A stretch of DNA of 64,000 bases, from positions 4,650,001 to 4,714,000 of the forward strand of contig CP014773.1 of NCBI GenBank assembly GCA_001596135.1, written 5' to 3'. Position numbers and translations under genes: made by a program. The notes under the pieces are model-generated. The model was not told where the DNA came from. It made no database searches and was given only the letters and a program-made list of their open reading frames with translations. Shown piece after piece: positions 18,169 to 28,032 of this stretch (its first letter is position 1; each line of letters starts with the position of its first letter). Source of the DNA: Mucilaginibacter sp. PAMC 26640 (GTDB lineage Bacteria > Bacteroidota > Bacteroidia > Sphingobacteriales > Sphingobacteriaceae).

Positions 18169-21100
18169 ATGCAATTAAAACATAAGTTTCTTATGGGTAT
18201 TGCGTTGCTGCTATTTTTCGGTACCGAGGGCTTCGCGCAATCGTTACGCTTAACCGGCAAAGTAACCCAAAAATCAGACGGGCAAAGCTTGCCCGGTGCT
18301 TCTGTATCAGTAAAAGGCACCACAATAGGTGTTGTTACCGATGTTAATGGTAACTACACTTTAAATCTGCCACAAGCAGGCGGAACCCTGGTTGTATCAT
18401 TTATCGGGATGAATAGCATCGAAAGAAAAGTAACCCAGGCCGGAGAACAGAACTTTGTTCTGGAGGAAAACGCCAACAATACACTAAACGAAGTGGTGGT
18501 AGTGGGTTATGGAACGCAGAAAGTAACAAAAGTTTCGGGCGCTATATCCACTGTGAAAAGTGCCGACATCCAAAAGCTTAACCCGGTACGTGCGGAAGAA
18601 GCCATACAGGGCCGTGCCTCCGGCGTAACGATTGTGCAGGGCGGTACGCCAGGCTCATCACCCACTATTGCGATCAGGGGTATCCCCTCCTACCGCGGAT
18701 CAAACCCGCTGGTGGTTATAGATGGGGTGCAGCAATCCGTAGATGACCTTAACTCGCTTAACCCAAGCGATATTGAATCGATCAGCGTATTAAAAGACGC
18801 CTCTGCTACAGCTATTTACGGGGTAAAAGGGGGTAACGGCGTTATCGTGGTAAGCACAAAAACCGGCCGTAAGAACATGAAAACGGAGCTTACCGTTAAC
18901 AGCAGCTACGGCGTACAGGAAATTCAGCGTTACATCGGCGTTCTAAACGCTACGGAATACGGCGCTATGCTGAACGAAGGCAGTGTAGCAGCAGGTGGGA
19001 ATGTTATTTTTCCCGATTTGTCTGTTTTAGGAACAGGCACCAACTGGCAAAAAGAAGTATTTAAAACCGCACCGCTACAGCAGCATAACATTGGTGTACG
19101 CGGCGGCAGCGAAACGGTCACGTACTTTCTTTCCGGCGGCTACACCAGTCAGGGGGGTATCGTTGGTGGTATCGATAAATCAAAATTCGATCGTGGCAAC
19201 TTCACCGCCAACCTGGATTTTCAACTGGCGCCCAAATTGAAATTCATCTTAAACACCACCGGGGTTATTCTCAATTCGAAAGGAATTCAGGAAAATTCTT
19301 TCAATAGTGTTATTGGCAGCGCGCTTAACTTTGATCCCACCGTATCAGTTTTAAACAACGACCCCAATACCATCGGGAAATATGGTTATAGTAACCTGTT
19401 ACTATCTGAAGTTTATAACCCATTAACCAAACTGGATAATACCTACAACAAAAACCTGGGCAGCAAACTGTATGGTAAATTCGAGATGCAGTATGACATC
19501 CTGAAAAATCTGAAACTAAGCAGCAGGTTTGGTTACACTAAGTACGATTCAAACGCAAAATCCTTTAACCCATTGGTTTTTTACGGACCACAAAACGTGG
19601 ATAACAGCTTGAATGCCGATGGCTCAACCGTAACCGGCAGGTTTAATAGCGTATCGCATGATAAGGTTAGCAACTTTAATTACACCTGGGAAACTTTCGC
19701 CAACTACAATTTTAAGATTGCCCGGGACCATAATTTTGAAACGGTTATCGGCTACTCCTTGGCCAAAACATCAGGCAACGCAGCCGGTGCAAGCAGGCAG
19801 GATGTACCGTTCAACTCCTGGGAGTTTGCAGATTTCACCGCTGCTACAGGTGTTAACTCAGCTACCAATACCAACGCTTTGACCGGTTACTACTACCAGT
19901 ATTTCAGCCGTAACCAATCTTATTTTGCCCGCGCTAACTACGATTACAAAGAAAGATACCTGGCATCATTCACCGCCCGCCGCGATGGTTCCACCGCTTT
20001 TGGGGTGAACAACAAGTATGCTAACTTCTTCTCCGGATCTTTAGGCTGGGTGGTTACTAAAGAAAGCTTCTTTAATGTGCCTTTTATCGATTTCTTAAAA
20101 GTGCGAGGCAGCTACGGTACCGTTGGTAACGATAATACGCCATCGCAATTTGTCAGGATAGTAACCGGCGGCCCGGATTATGGCGCCGGTGCGAACAGCA
20201 ACGGCTATAACTTCGATAATGTATTTTATCCCGGTTCTACAGTTGGCTCTGCCGAAAACAGGAACCTGGGATGGGAAAGCCAGAAACAAGCCAACATAGG
20301 TTTCGACATGACCTTTGGCCACGGCAAGTTTAACATCACTGCCGATTACTATGAAAAACGGGTAAATGGCCTGTTGTTCCAGCCAAAAGGCTCGGAGATT
20401 TTGGGCACAGTACCTATCCCGGATGCCAACATAGGGTCTACAAAAAATAACGGTGTTGATATTTCCCTGGGCTATAACGACAAGTTTGGCGGGTTTAAAT
20501 TAGCTACCAACCTAAATATAACAACTGTAAAAAGCCTGGTTACCGCAACCAATGCCGAAGGTACAGCAAGGATCACCGGCGGATCGTACTTTAACGGCCA
20601 ATCGCAAACGGTAACTGTTTTTGAAAAAGGCTATGCTCCCGGTTATTTCTACGGCTATAAAACAGCGGGCTTATTCCAAACTGCGGCAGAGATAGCGGCA
20701 GCGCCGAAGCAAGACGGTGCCCAACCCGGTGACATCCGCTTTGTGGATATCAATAATGATGGCGTGATCAACGCAGATGACCGAACCAATATTGGTAACC
20801 CCTTCCCTAATGTTATTTTAGGATGGAACTTATCCATGAGCTACAAAAATTTCGATTTTAACGCCTTTACCTACGCTTCTATCGGTAACGATATTTACCG
20901 TGCTTATGAGCGTAACGCCAACTACACCAACAAATTCCGTGGGGTATTGGCCAGGTGGACAGGACCTAACACCACCAATGATGCCCGTAATCCACGCTAT
21001 TCATTTACGGATGCCAACAGCAACATCCGCGTGTCAGACAGGTATGTAGAGGATGGCTCATTTGTGAAACTTAAAACGGTACAATTGGGCTACACCGTGC

Positions 21101-21288
21101 CGCAGCTAATGCGTGGCAAAGTATTTAAAAGTATCCGTCTCTATGCACAGGTACGTAATGCGTTAACCTTAACCAAGTATTCCGGTTACGACCCGGAAAT
21201 ATCTGGCGGCGTGTTAGATACAGGTGTTGACCGCGGCGCTTACCCACAGCCAAGAGTGTACACCGTTGGACTTGACATTAAATTATAA
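18169..21288 (+). CDS. SusC-family TonB-dependent transporter of the beta-1,3-glucan locus
   Basis: A complete 1,039-residue outer-membrane transporter. Signal peptide to about residue 24; a carboxypeptidase-like regulatory domain at about 28-110 (LTGKVTQKSDGQSLPGASVSVKGT); TonB box region LNEVVVVGYGTQK; plug domain with RAEEAIQGRASGV and SISVLKDASATAIYGVKGGNGVIVVSTK; then the barrel, ending in YPQPRVYTVGLDIKL. No STN domain, so control by the divergent propeller regulator is more likely than by an anti-sigma factor. It is followed after 21 nt by its SusD partner and then by lipoproteins and two GH16 enzymes, which point to beta-1,3-glucan oligosaccharides as cargo (inference). Confidence 0.96.
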   Translation: MQLKHKFLMGIALLLFFGTEGFAQSLRLTGKVTQKSDGQSLPGASVSVKGTTIGVVTDVNGNYTLNLPQAGGTLVVSFIGMNSIERKVTQAGEQNFVLEENANNTLNEVVVVGYGTQKVTKVSGAISTVKSADIQKLNPVRAEEAIQGRASGVTIVQGGTPGSSPTIAIRGIPSYRGSNPLVVIDGVQQSVDDLNSLNPSDIESISVLKDASATAIYGVKGGNGVIVVSTKTGRKNMKTELTVNSSYGVQEIQRYIGVLNATEYGAMLNEGSVAAGGNVIFPDLSVLGTGTNWQKEVFKTAPLQQHNIGVRGGSETVTYFLSGGYTSQGGIVGGIDKSKFDRGNFTANLDFQLAPKLKFILNTTGVILNSKGIQENSFNSVIGSALNFDPTVSVLNNDPNTIGKYGYSNLLLSEVYNPLTKLDNTYNKNLGSKLYGKFEMQYDILKNLKLSSRFGYTKYDSNAKSFNPLVFYGPQNVDNSLNADGSTVTGRFNSVSHDKVSNFNYTWETFANYNFKIARDHNFETVIGYSLAKTSGNAAGASRQDVPFNSWEFADFTAATGVNSATNTNALTGYYYQYFSRNQSYFARANYDYKERYLASFTARRDGSTAFGVNNKYANFFSGSLGWVVTKESFFNVPFIDFLKVRGSYGTVGNDNTPSQFVRIVTGGPDYGAGANSNGYNFDNVFYPGSTVGSAENRNLGWESQKQANIGFDMTFGHGKFNITADYYEKRVNGLLFQPKGSEILGTVPIPDANIGSTKNNGVDISLGYNDKFGGFKLATNLNITTVKSLVTATNAEGTARITGGSYFNGQSQTVTVFEKGYAPGYFYGYKTAGLFQTAAEIAAAPKQDGAQPGDIRFVDINNDGVINADDRTNIGNPFPNVILGWNLSMSYKNFDFNAFTYASIGNDIYRAYERNANYTNKFRGVLARWTGPNTTNDARNPRYSFTDANSNIRVSDRYVEDGSFVKLKTVQLGYTVPQLMRGKVFKSIRLYAQVRNALTLTKYSGYDPEISGGVLDTGVDRGAYPQPRVYTVGLDIKL

Positions 21289-21309
21289 TTCATTAACAGA
21301 TTTACTACG

Positions 21310-22818
21310 ATGAATAAAAGATATATAAAGCTGATTGGGGTGGTAATGCTGCTTAGCACACTCACAGCATGCAAAAAATGGGTAGAAAACAACCCGCACG
21401 ATAGTTTTTTAGTAACTGACCTGGATTACCTGAAATCGGAAAGTGATTACCGCACCATGGCCATCAGCGTTTACTCGCCTGTACAATGGCTTAACCAGGT
21501 AGTGGTTATTGGGGATATTGCTTCAGATAATTCGGTAGCCGGTGGCGAAAACGCTTCAGACGTACTGGCGCTGCAGCAAATTGACGATTTCACCCTCACT
21601 CCTGTTAACTCTACGCTGGAGGATCTTTTCCGGGTGGCCTACGAAGGTGTAAACCGCGCCAATTACATGATCCAGTATAAGGACAAGAACAAGGCCGGCG
21701 AAGTGGTAACCTTCAATGGTAAGGATGCCCTTTATGGCGAAGTTAATTTCCTCCGCGCCTACTACTATTTTACACTTGTAAAAATGTGGGGAGATGTGCC
21801 GTTGTTTACAGACAGGCGACTGGGTTTGGAAGACCTGAAAGGTTTACCAAGAAACCCCAAAGCAGAAGTATATGCACAGATAGAGAAAGACCTTAACGCA
21901 GCTATAGCCGCATTGCCGGCAACACAGAGCCAAAAAGGCAGGGTCACTAAATACGCAGCACAAGCATTGCTAGGCAAGGTTTACCTGTACGAAAACAAAT
22001 TTACCGAGGCGGCGGCTATATTAGAGCCCATCATCACATCCAACGCTTATTCACTGGTGAGTGATTACGCTTCCATCTATTTAGCAGCAGGCGAGAACGG
22101 CCCGGAGTCGGTTTTTGAAATTCAGTATACCAATGGCTCGCCGTATTACAACTGGGGCGGGGCAACGCGCGGCCAGGGTAATTATGCGGTACAACAAAAT
22201 GGTGTGCGCGGTATCAGTGGCAGTGCATCAATGCCTTATGCGGCAGGATGGAGCACTAATCTGCCTACGCAAAACCTTGCAGCAGCTTATACCGCAGGCG
22301 ATAAACGCAAAGATGTAACGGTATTGGATATAGAGGCTTATAAAAATGCTCATCCAAATTATAATTTGGTTTACCAGGTAGCTCCCTACAAAAACACAGG
22401 TTTATACAACCAGAAATATTTACCGCGCAAAGGCGAAACCTCCGGCCAGGTGGAATTGAACTACCTGAATAATTTCAGGGTGTTACGCTACTCGGAAGTA
22501 TTGCTGATGGCAGCCGAAGCGATTAACCGCAGCAATGGCGGCGATGCCAAAGCCCAGGATTATTTGAACAGGGTGCGTGCCCGTGCCTTTGGTGATAACC
22601 TGCATAACGTAACCGCCACCGGCGATGCACTTAAGCAAGCTATCTGGAACGAACGACGGCTGGAACTGGCTATGGATGGTGATCGCTTTTTCGACTTGGT
22701 AAGAACCGGACAGGCAGCTTCAAAACTACAGGGATTTGTGGCAGGCAAGAACGAGTTGTTCCCAATTCCGCAGGAAGAAATCAATGTTTCCGGCATCACT
22801 CAAAACCCGGGCTATTAA
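21310..22818 (+). CDS. SusD/RagB-family glycan-binding lipoprotein
   Basis: A 502-residue lipoprotein (lipobox LTAC) of the canonical RagB/SusD type, unlike the three SusD_2-type proteins elsewhere in the window. Landmarks are EVNFLRAYYYFTLVKMWGDVPLF, ALLGKVYLYENKFTEAAAIL, LRYSEVLLMAAEAINR, DYLNRVRARAFG, and IWNERRLELAMDGDRFFDLVRTG, ending in the usual LFPIPQEEINVSGITQNPGY. It pairs with the SusC 21 nt upstream and should capture glucan at the cell surface. Confidence 0.96.
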   Translation: MNKRYIKLIGVVMLLSTLTACKKWVENNPHDSFLVTDLDYLKSESDYRTMAISVYSPVQWLNQVVVIGDIASDNSVAGGENASDVLALQQIDDFTLTPVNSTLEDLFRVAYEGVNRANYMIQYKDKNKAGEVVTFNGKDALYGEVNFLRAYYYFTLVKMWGDVPLFTDRRLGLEDLKGLPRNPKAEVYAQIEKDLNAAIAALPATQSQKGRVTKYAAQALLGKVYLYENKFTEAAAILEPIITSNAYSLVSDYASIYLAAGENGPESVFEIQYTNGSPYYNWGGATRGQGNYAVQQNGVRGISGSASMPYAAGWSTNLPTQNLAAAYTAGDKRKDVTVLDIEAYKNAHPNYNLVYQVAPYKNTGLYNQKYLPRKGETSGQVELNYLNNFRVLRYSEVLLMAAEAINRSNGGDAKAQDYLNRVRARAFGDNLHNVTATGDALKQAIWNERRLELAMDGDRFFDLVRTGQAASKLQGFVAGKNELFPIPQEEINVSGITQNPGY

Positions 22819-22827
22819 CCTTAAAGT

Positions 22828-24927
22828 ATGACCATTATGAAGGCAATAAAATATTTTTTGAGCATATCCTTATTATTAGCCGTTGCAACAGGCTGTAAAA
22901 AGGAATCATTTAACGATACATCGTTTGTAAACAGCGGTGTAGCCGACCCGGCAAAGCTATCGGCGCTATTCAATATCACCCAGGATAACACCGGGCTGGT
23001 TACTATTTACCCTTCGGGCGAAGGTGCCACCACCTACGATGTTTATTATGGCGACGACGCGGTTAATTTTGTTAAGGTAGCCCCGGGCAAAAGTACACAG
23101 CACGTTTATAAAGAAGGTGTTTACCCGGTAAAGCTGGTTGCCCATGGCATTAACGGTAAAACAACCGAAATGACGCAACAGCTTACGGTATCATTTAAAG
23201 CGCCGGAGAACTTAAAAGCAACCATCACTACAAACAGCCTAACAGTTAATGTAATTGCAACGGCACAGTATGAAACCATGTTTCATGTATACTATGGCGA
23301 TGAAGCTACTAAAGTACCGGAGCCCTATGATTCTTTCCTGGAAGATCAAACTGCTACCCATACTTACGCCAGCGCGGGCACCTATGTAGTGAGGGTAATT
23401 GCCCTGAGCGGCGGCGCCGCAACAACCAAGTATGAGCAAACCATTAAAGTAGGCAAGCAGATAGACCTGCCTTTAGGCTTTGACGACCCGAACTATGATT
23501 ACACAACCAGCGACTTCGGCGGCAACCAATCTGGCGTTGCGGCAGACCCTGCTGATGCGGCAAACAAAGTTTTAAAAGTCACCAAACCTGGCGGTGCCGA
23601 GGTTTGGGCCGGTACCACTTTGGGTACGGCAGCTGGCTTTGCTACCAGAATTGGAATCACCCCTGGTAATTCGAAAATGACGGCACGTGTTTACTCCCCT
23701 GCGGCCGGTTTAACCATAAAACTAAAAGTAGAGGACCATACCAACCCCGATAAATCTGTTGAAACAGATGCCAAAACAACTGGTGCCAATAAATGGGAGA
23801 CCTTAACTTTTGATTTCAATAACCAGTCTGCGGGTACGGCGGCCCTTAACGCTTCATATACCTTAGATAAGGCTTCAATGTTCTTTGATTTTGGTACTGC
23901 CGGTAGTGGTAAAGTGTTTTACATGGACGATTTGAAATTGAGTGCTCCTATTCAACAGATTAGTCTACCGGTAACCTTCGACGCGCAAAACACCGATTAC
24001 AGCGTAACCGATTTTGGCAATAACATTACCGTTGATGCTGTGGATCCAACTAACCCGGCAAACAATGTTAAAAAAACCACCAAGCCAAACGGCGCCGAAG
24101 TTTGGGCAGGCGTTACCGTAGGTACTCCGGCTGGTTTTGCAACCAAGATCCCGGTAACTGCAGATTTTGCGCAAATGAGCCTCCGGGTTTATTCTCCGGC
24201 AGCGGGTTTAACTGTTAAGCTAAAAATTGAGGATCATACCGCAGGTGCAAAATCTGTTGAAACGGATGTTGTAACTACCGTGGCAAACCAATGGGAAACC
24301 CTAACTTTTAATTTCCTGAACAATTCATCAGGAACGGCGGCTTTCAGCGCAACAACCAATTACGACAAAGGCTCCGTGTTTTTTGATTTTAACGTAGGGG
24401 GCTCGGGCAAGGTATTTTACTGGGACGATCTGAAGATAGTGCCTGCCCCTTCTTCGGTTTTAGGTATCCCGCTTAATTTTCAGTCGTCAACCCTTAATTA
24501 TAAAATTACAGATTTTGATGGCGGACAACTCACCGTGGTGAATAACCCATCGGCTACTGGCATCAATGTAAGCAGCAGGGTTGCAAAAATGGTTAAAAAC
24601 CCTGGCGCAACTTATGGCGGCAGCTTTATGGCCATGGATAACCCGATTGATTTTTCAACCAAAAAGATCTTTAAGATGAAGGTTTACTCGCCAAGGGTAG
24701 GCGCAAAAGTATTATTGAAGGTAGAGAATCTAACCAACGGCGGTATTAGCTTTGAAAAAGAGGTAACTACTACCAAAGCAAACGAATGGGAGGAACTTAC
24801 CTTTGATTACAGTGCCATCAATACCAGCAACGCTTACCAAAAAGTGGTACTGATATTTGATAACGGCACACCAGGCGACGGCTCCGCCAACTATACCTTC
24901 TACTTAGACGACATCACACTCAATTAA
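22828..24927 (+). CDS. Surface glycan-binding lipoprotein with two PKD-like domains and three tandem beta-sandwich repeats
   Basis: A 699-residue lipoprotein (lipobox ATGC, Cys23) directly after SusD, where surface glycan-binding proteins are usually encoded. Residues about 30-208 hold two PKD/Ig-like units. Then come three copies of a domain of about 155-165 residues, at about 213-377, 379-541 and 546-699. Shared landmarks are a GAEVWAG core in copies 1 and 2, MxVYSPxxGxxxLLKVE-type segments, NKWETLTFDF, and a terminal YxDDLKL. Copies 1 and 2 are very similar; copy 3 has diverged. The domains look like carbohydrate-binding jelly rolls, but I cannot name a CBM family. A start at Met4 (22837) is equally possible and leaves the signal intact. 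Confidence 0.85.
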   Translation: MTIMKAIKYFLSISLLLAVATGCKKESFNDTSFVNSGVADPAKLSALFNITQDNTGLVTIYPSGEGATTYDVYYGDDAVNFVKVAPGKSTQHVYKEGVYPVKLVAHGINGKTTEMTQQLTVSFKAPENLKATITTNSLTVNVIATAQYETMFHVYYGDEATKVPEPYDSFLEDQTATHTYASAGTYVVRVIALSGGAATTKYEQTIKVGKQIDLPLGFDDPNYDYTTSDFGGNQSGVAADPADAANKVLKVTKPGGAEVWAGTTLGTAAGFATRIGITPGNSKMTARVYSPAAGLTIKLKVEDHTNPDKSVETDAKTTGANKWETLTFDFNNQSAGTAALNASYTLDKASMFFDFGTAGSGKVFYMDDLKLSAPIQQISLPVTFDAQNTDYSVTDFGNNITVDAVDPTNPANNVKKTTKPNGAEVWAGVTVGTPAGFATKIPVTADFAQMSLRVYSPAAGLTVKLKIEDHTAGAKSVETDVVTTVANQWETLTFNFLNNSSGTAAFSATTNYDKGSVFFDFNVGGSGKVFYWDDLKIVPAPSSVLGIPLNFQSSTLNYKITDFDGGQLTVVNNPSATGINVSSRVAKMVKNPGATYGGSFMAMDNPIDFSTKKIFKMKVYSPRVGAKVLLKVENLTNGGISFEKEVTTTKANEWEELTFDYSAINTSNAYQKVVLIFDNGTPGDGSANYTFYLDDITLN

Positions 24928-24938
24928 TTTAAACAGCG

Positions 24939-25838
24939 ATGAAAATTAATATTAAAGCATTAATAACCATCTGTTTGGCAGCCCTCGTTATTGCAATCGG
25001 CTGTAAAAAACAGGAATACTCCTTCGGAAAAATAATTACCCCGACCGATGTAAGCCTCACTACCGCTATTGCAGGGGTAGACGCGGCTAACCCAAACGGC
25101 GGTGGCTCGGGTAATGTTACTATCAAAACATCAGCTACCAATGCCATTTCGTATAAAATAGATTTTGGCGATGGCAATACACAAATTGTAAGCGGCGGCG
25201 AAATGGTGCACCGCTACACCAACCCCGGCACCGCAGATTATACCATTGTGGTAAATGCTATCGGTACCGGCGGCGTTACTTCAACCGTTACTAAAAAAAT
25301 TACGGTATTTGTGGCCTTTGATATTCCGGCGGCTATTTTGCAAAATTTAACCAATGGCAGTACCAAAACATGGGTAATCGCTCGTGAAACTCCCGGGCAT
25401 GTTGGTGTTGGCCCTGCAGATGGCTACACATCCAGCTATTACAGCGCAGATCCTAACCAGCGTGCCGAATGCTTGTACGATGACGAGATCACTTTTTCCA
25501 AAGATGCCAACAACAATGTAACCATGGTGATCAATAATAAGGGTCAGTCGTTCTTCATCGGTGCCTCAGCTGCATTTTACGGCAAAGCCGGAGGCGATAA
25601 TTGTTACGATATTGATATGACTGCACCACGCAAGCTGGCTTTTATGGATGCCACATCCGGCTCTACATCTGCAAATTCAACCCGTATTCAGTTCATTGTA
25701 CCGGGTAACGGCCTTATTGCATTTGGTACAGGCGGCACAACTTACGAACTGCTGGAACTCACTGCTAGTACCATTACCTTGCGTAATATCGGTATAGACG
25801 GACTGGCATGGTATCAAAAATTCAAAATCAAACCATAA
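24939..25838 (+). CDS. PKD-domain lipoprotein, probable accessory glycan-binding protein
   Basis: A 299-residue lipoprotein (lipobox AIGC, Cys22). Residues about 40-125 form a PKD domain (ISYKIDFGDGNTQIV, then GTADYTIVVNAIG). The C-terminal about 170 residues (from NGSTKTWVIARETPGHVGVGP to LAWYQKFKIKP) form a separate domain, with a TWV start and an RNIGIDGLAWYQ end that I associate with glucan-locus lipoproteins of Bacteroidota, but I cannot assign a named function. No catalytic motif is visible. It lies 11 nt after the repeat lipoprotein and 4 nt before a GH16 gene, so it belongs to the same operon and probably helps hold substrate. Confidence 0.75.
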   Translation: MKINIKALITICLAALVIAIGCKKQEYSFGKIITPTDVSLTTAIAGVDAANPNGGGSGNVTIKTSATNAISYKIDFGDGNTQIVSGGEMVHRYTNPGTADYTIVVNAIGTGGVTSTVTKKITVFVAFDIPAAILQNLTNGSTKTWVIARETPGHVGVGPADGYTSSYYSADPNQRAECLYDDEITFSKDANNNVTMVINNKGQSFFIGASAAFYGKAGGDNCYDIDMTAPRKLAFMDATSGSTSANSTRIQFIVPGNGLIAFGTGGTTYELLELTASTITLRNIGIDGLAWYQKFKIKP

Positions 25839-25842
25839 AAAT

Positions 25843-26871
25843 ATGAAATACCTACAAATCTGCATCCTGGTACTGGCGATAGCCGCATGTACCGGCTGCA
25901 ATAAAAATGATAACCAAGGCAGCACGGTAAATAAACCTGCCAACGTTACAGTAACATCAATGGTAAGCACTGATAATAGTGGCAAGGTAACTTTTGCTGT
26001 AACTGCCGATAATGCAGTATCCTATGAGTTTGATTTTGGTAATGGCTACTTCCAAACCTCAACAAGCGGTAACGTTAATTACCAATACCCGGTTGCGGGC
26101 ACTTACACGGTGAAAGTAACTGCCAAAAGCGCAAGCGGAATGGTAACCGTGCAATCTGTTCAGGTTTCTGTTTCTGCTATAGAAACACTGGTATGGTCTG
26201 ATGAATTCAACACCAACGGGGCACCTGATCCCGGCAAATGGGGTTTTGAACTGGGCAACAATAATGGCTGGGGCAATAACGAGCTGGAATATTATACTGC
26301 CCGCAGTGACAATGCCATTGTATCTAACGGCACCCTGAAGATCAACCTTAAAAAAGAAGACTACCAGGGTTATGGATACACATCAGCCAGGATGCTTACA
26401 AAAGGAAAATTCGGTTTCAAATACGGCCGTTTTGAAGCAAGGGCCAAGTTGCCAGCCGGCGGTGGTACCTGGCCGGCCATTTGGGCAATGGGAACTAATA
26501 TCGACACAACGCCATGGCCCGGCTGCGGAGAAATAGATATTATGGAACATGTGGGTAATCAACAAAACAAGATCTTTTCTACCCTGCATTATCCAAATCA
26601 TTACGGCGGCGGCGGCATCAGTAATAACACCATTATACCCACAGCCTCAACAGATTTCCATTTGTATGGCTTTGAGTGGAATGCAACAACCATTAAGTTT
26701 TCGGTTGATGGCAAGGTTTTCCACACGTTTGCTAATGATCCCTCTACGCCTTTCAATCAAAATTTCTTTTTGATCCTGAATGTGGCGATGGGCGGTAATT
26801 TTGGTGGCGCCGTTGACCCTGCTGTTACCGGCGGTACAATGGAAATAGACTATATCCGGGTTTACCGGTAA
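25843..26871 (+). CDS. GH16 laminarinase-type endo-beta-1,3-glucanase lipoprotein with N-terminal PKD domain
   Basis: A 342-residue lipoprotein (lipobox CTGC). A PKD domain (about 35-112; YEFDFGNGYF, then AGTYTVKVTAKS) is followed by a GH16 catalytic domain (about 115-342). The active-site strand GEIDIMEHVG gives nucleophile Glu230, Asp232 and acid/base Glu235. The surrounding WSDEFNTNGAPDPGKWGFELG, GWGNNELEYYTARSDNA and GTWPAIWAMG are typical of the bacterial laminarinase subgroup. It would cut beta-1,3 or mixed-linkage glucan at the cell surface to feed the SusCD pair. A large hairpin follows before the second GH16 gene. Confidence 0.93.
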   Translation: MKYLQICILVLAIAACTGCNKNDNQGSTVNKPANVTVTSMVSTDNSGKVTFAVTADNAVSYEFDFGNGYFQTSTSGNVNYQYPVAGTYTVKVTAKSASGMVTVQSVQVSVSAIETLVWSDEFNTNGAPDPGKWGFELGNNNGWGNNELEYYTARSDNAIVSNGTLKINLKKEDYQGYGYTSARMLTKGKFGFKYGRFEARAKLPAGGGTWPAIWAMGTNIDTTPWPGCGEIDIMEHVGNQQNKIFSTLHYPNHYGGGGISNNTIIPTASTDFHLYGFEWNATTIKFSVDGKVFHTFANDPSTPFNQNFFLILNVAMGGNFGGAVDPAVTGGTMEIDYIRVYR

Positions 26872-26880
26872 TTAAAAATA

Positions 26881-26918
26881 AACCTAAAAGCCGTTTCAAA
26901 TGAAATGGCTTTTAGGTT
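26881..26918 (+). terminator. Long hairpin between the two GH16 genes
   Basis: A 12-bp perfect outer stem (AACCTAAAAGCC, 26881-26892, with GGCTTTTAGGTT, 26907-26918) encloses a further TTTC/GAAA pairing. There is no clean T run after it, so it could be a leaky terminator or an mRNA processing or stability element that lowers expression of the second GH16 gene. Confidence 0.65.
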
Positions 26919-26945
26919 ATTGATCATCCTTCCCCTATTAAGATT

Positions 26946-27806
26946 ATGCTTTACAAAAAGTACTTGTATGTTGCTGCACTATCAGCAATGCTGAGCAACA
27001 TGTCTTGCTCACCTGTCAAAAAGGCTTCAACAACAGGTTATGCCAAAGGCGACGTCGTTTTTTTTGATGATTTCAACGGAACTGCCCTCGACCGGAAGAA
27101 ATGGACACCAGAGGTGCCGGGGTTTAATGGCAATAACGAACTGCAAACCTATGTGGATTCTGCCTCGGTGATGTACCTGGAAAGTGGCAACCTGGTTTTA
27201 AAACCCAAATACTCGCCACAGTTTAAAAATGTGGAGGGCCGGGTATACGATTTCATTTCTGCAAGAATTAATACTAAAGATAAATTCGACTTTACCTATG
27301 GCACAGCCGAAGCAAGAATTAAGGTTACCAGCGGCGATGGTTTATGGCCCGCGTGGTGGATGCTGGGTAATGGCAACTGGCCCGAAACCGGCGAAATAGA
27401 CATTATGGAATATGTGGGCGAACCAGACTGGATCAGTGCTGCCGTACATGGCCCCGGCTACAGCGGAGAAACGCCGTTTGTAAACCGGCAATATTTTGCT
27501 AAAAATAACGATGCCACGCAATGGCATATTTACGCCGTAGACTGGACGCCCGATGCTTTAGTTTTTAAATATGACGGAGCTACCATGTTTCGTGTTACCC
27601 GCAAAATGGCCGAAATTTACGGCAAATGGGCTTTCGATAGCAAAAAATACCTGATTTTAAATTTCGCGCTTGGTGGCGGTTATCCTGCTAAAATAAACGG
27701 TGCTAAAAAGCCCCACTACGGCCTACCGGAAAGCACGGCCAATTTGGTTAAAAGCGGTGAAGCTAAAATGCTGGTTGATTGGGTTAGGGTTACCAAAACA
27801 AGGTAA
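26946..27806 (+). CDS. GH16 beta-glucanase lipoprotein (second)
   Basis: A 286-residue lipoprotein (lipobox SNMSC, Cys21) made up of a single GH16 domain. The catalytic strand GEIDIMEYVG has Glu150, Asp152 and Glu155. Other landmarks are FFDDFNGTALDRKKWTPEVPG, NNELQTYVDSASV and GLWPAWWMLGNGNWPETG. It lacks the PKD domain of its neighbour and carries a different loop after the active site (AKINGAKKPHYGLP), so it may prefer oligosaccharides or another linkage. It is the last gene of the locus, separated from the first GH16 by a hairpin. Confidence 0.92.
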   Translation: MLYKKYLYVAALSAMLSNMSCSPVKKASTTGYAKGDVVFFDDFNGTALDRKKWTPEVPGFNGNNELQTYVDSASVMYLESGNLVLKPKYSPQFKNVEGRVYDFISARINTKDKFDFTYGTAEARIKVTSGDGLWPAWWMLGNGNWPETGEIDIMEYVGEPDWISAAVHGPGYSGETPFVNRQYFAKNNDATQWHIYAVDWTPDALVFKYDGATMFRVTRKMAEIYGKWAFDSKKYLILNFALGGGYPAKINGAKKPHYGLPESTANLVKSGEAKMLVDWVRVTKTR

Positions 27807-27972
27807 CCTCTAAAGCCCAGAATCCTTTTTTGCCGGCGATATTTAAAATGATTTACCGTGCGCATAACATGTGATGCGGGTTAAAATAATTTTCAAATAT
27901 TTGCTTATCAAATATTTACATACAAATAGGTTAAGTTAGGTGAACCCTTAGCCAGCCGGGTAACATAACTGC

Positions 27973-28000
27973 TTTGTAAAAATAGGTGGTTTTACTTTTG
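27973..28000 (+). promoter_or_regulatory. Candidate promoter of the pirin gene
   Basis: TTTG at 27973-27976 and TACTTTTG at 27993-28000 match the Bacteroidota -33 and -7 consensus with a 16-nt spacer. The start codon lies 33 nt downstream. Confidence 0.45.
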
Positions 28001-28032
28001 AATTGGTGCCGAATGCTTACTTTTAAAAAGTA

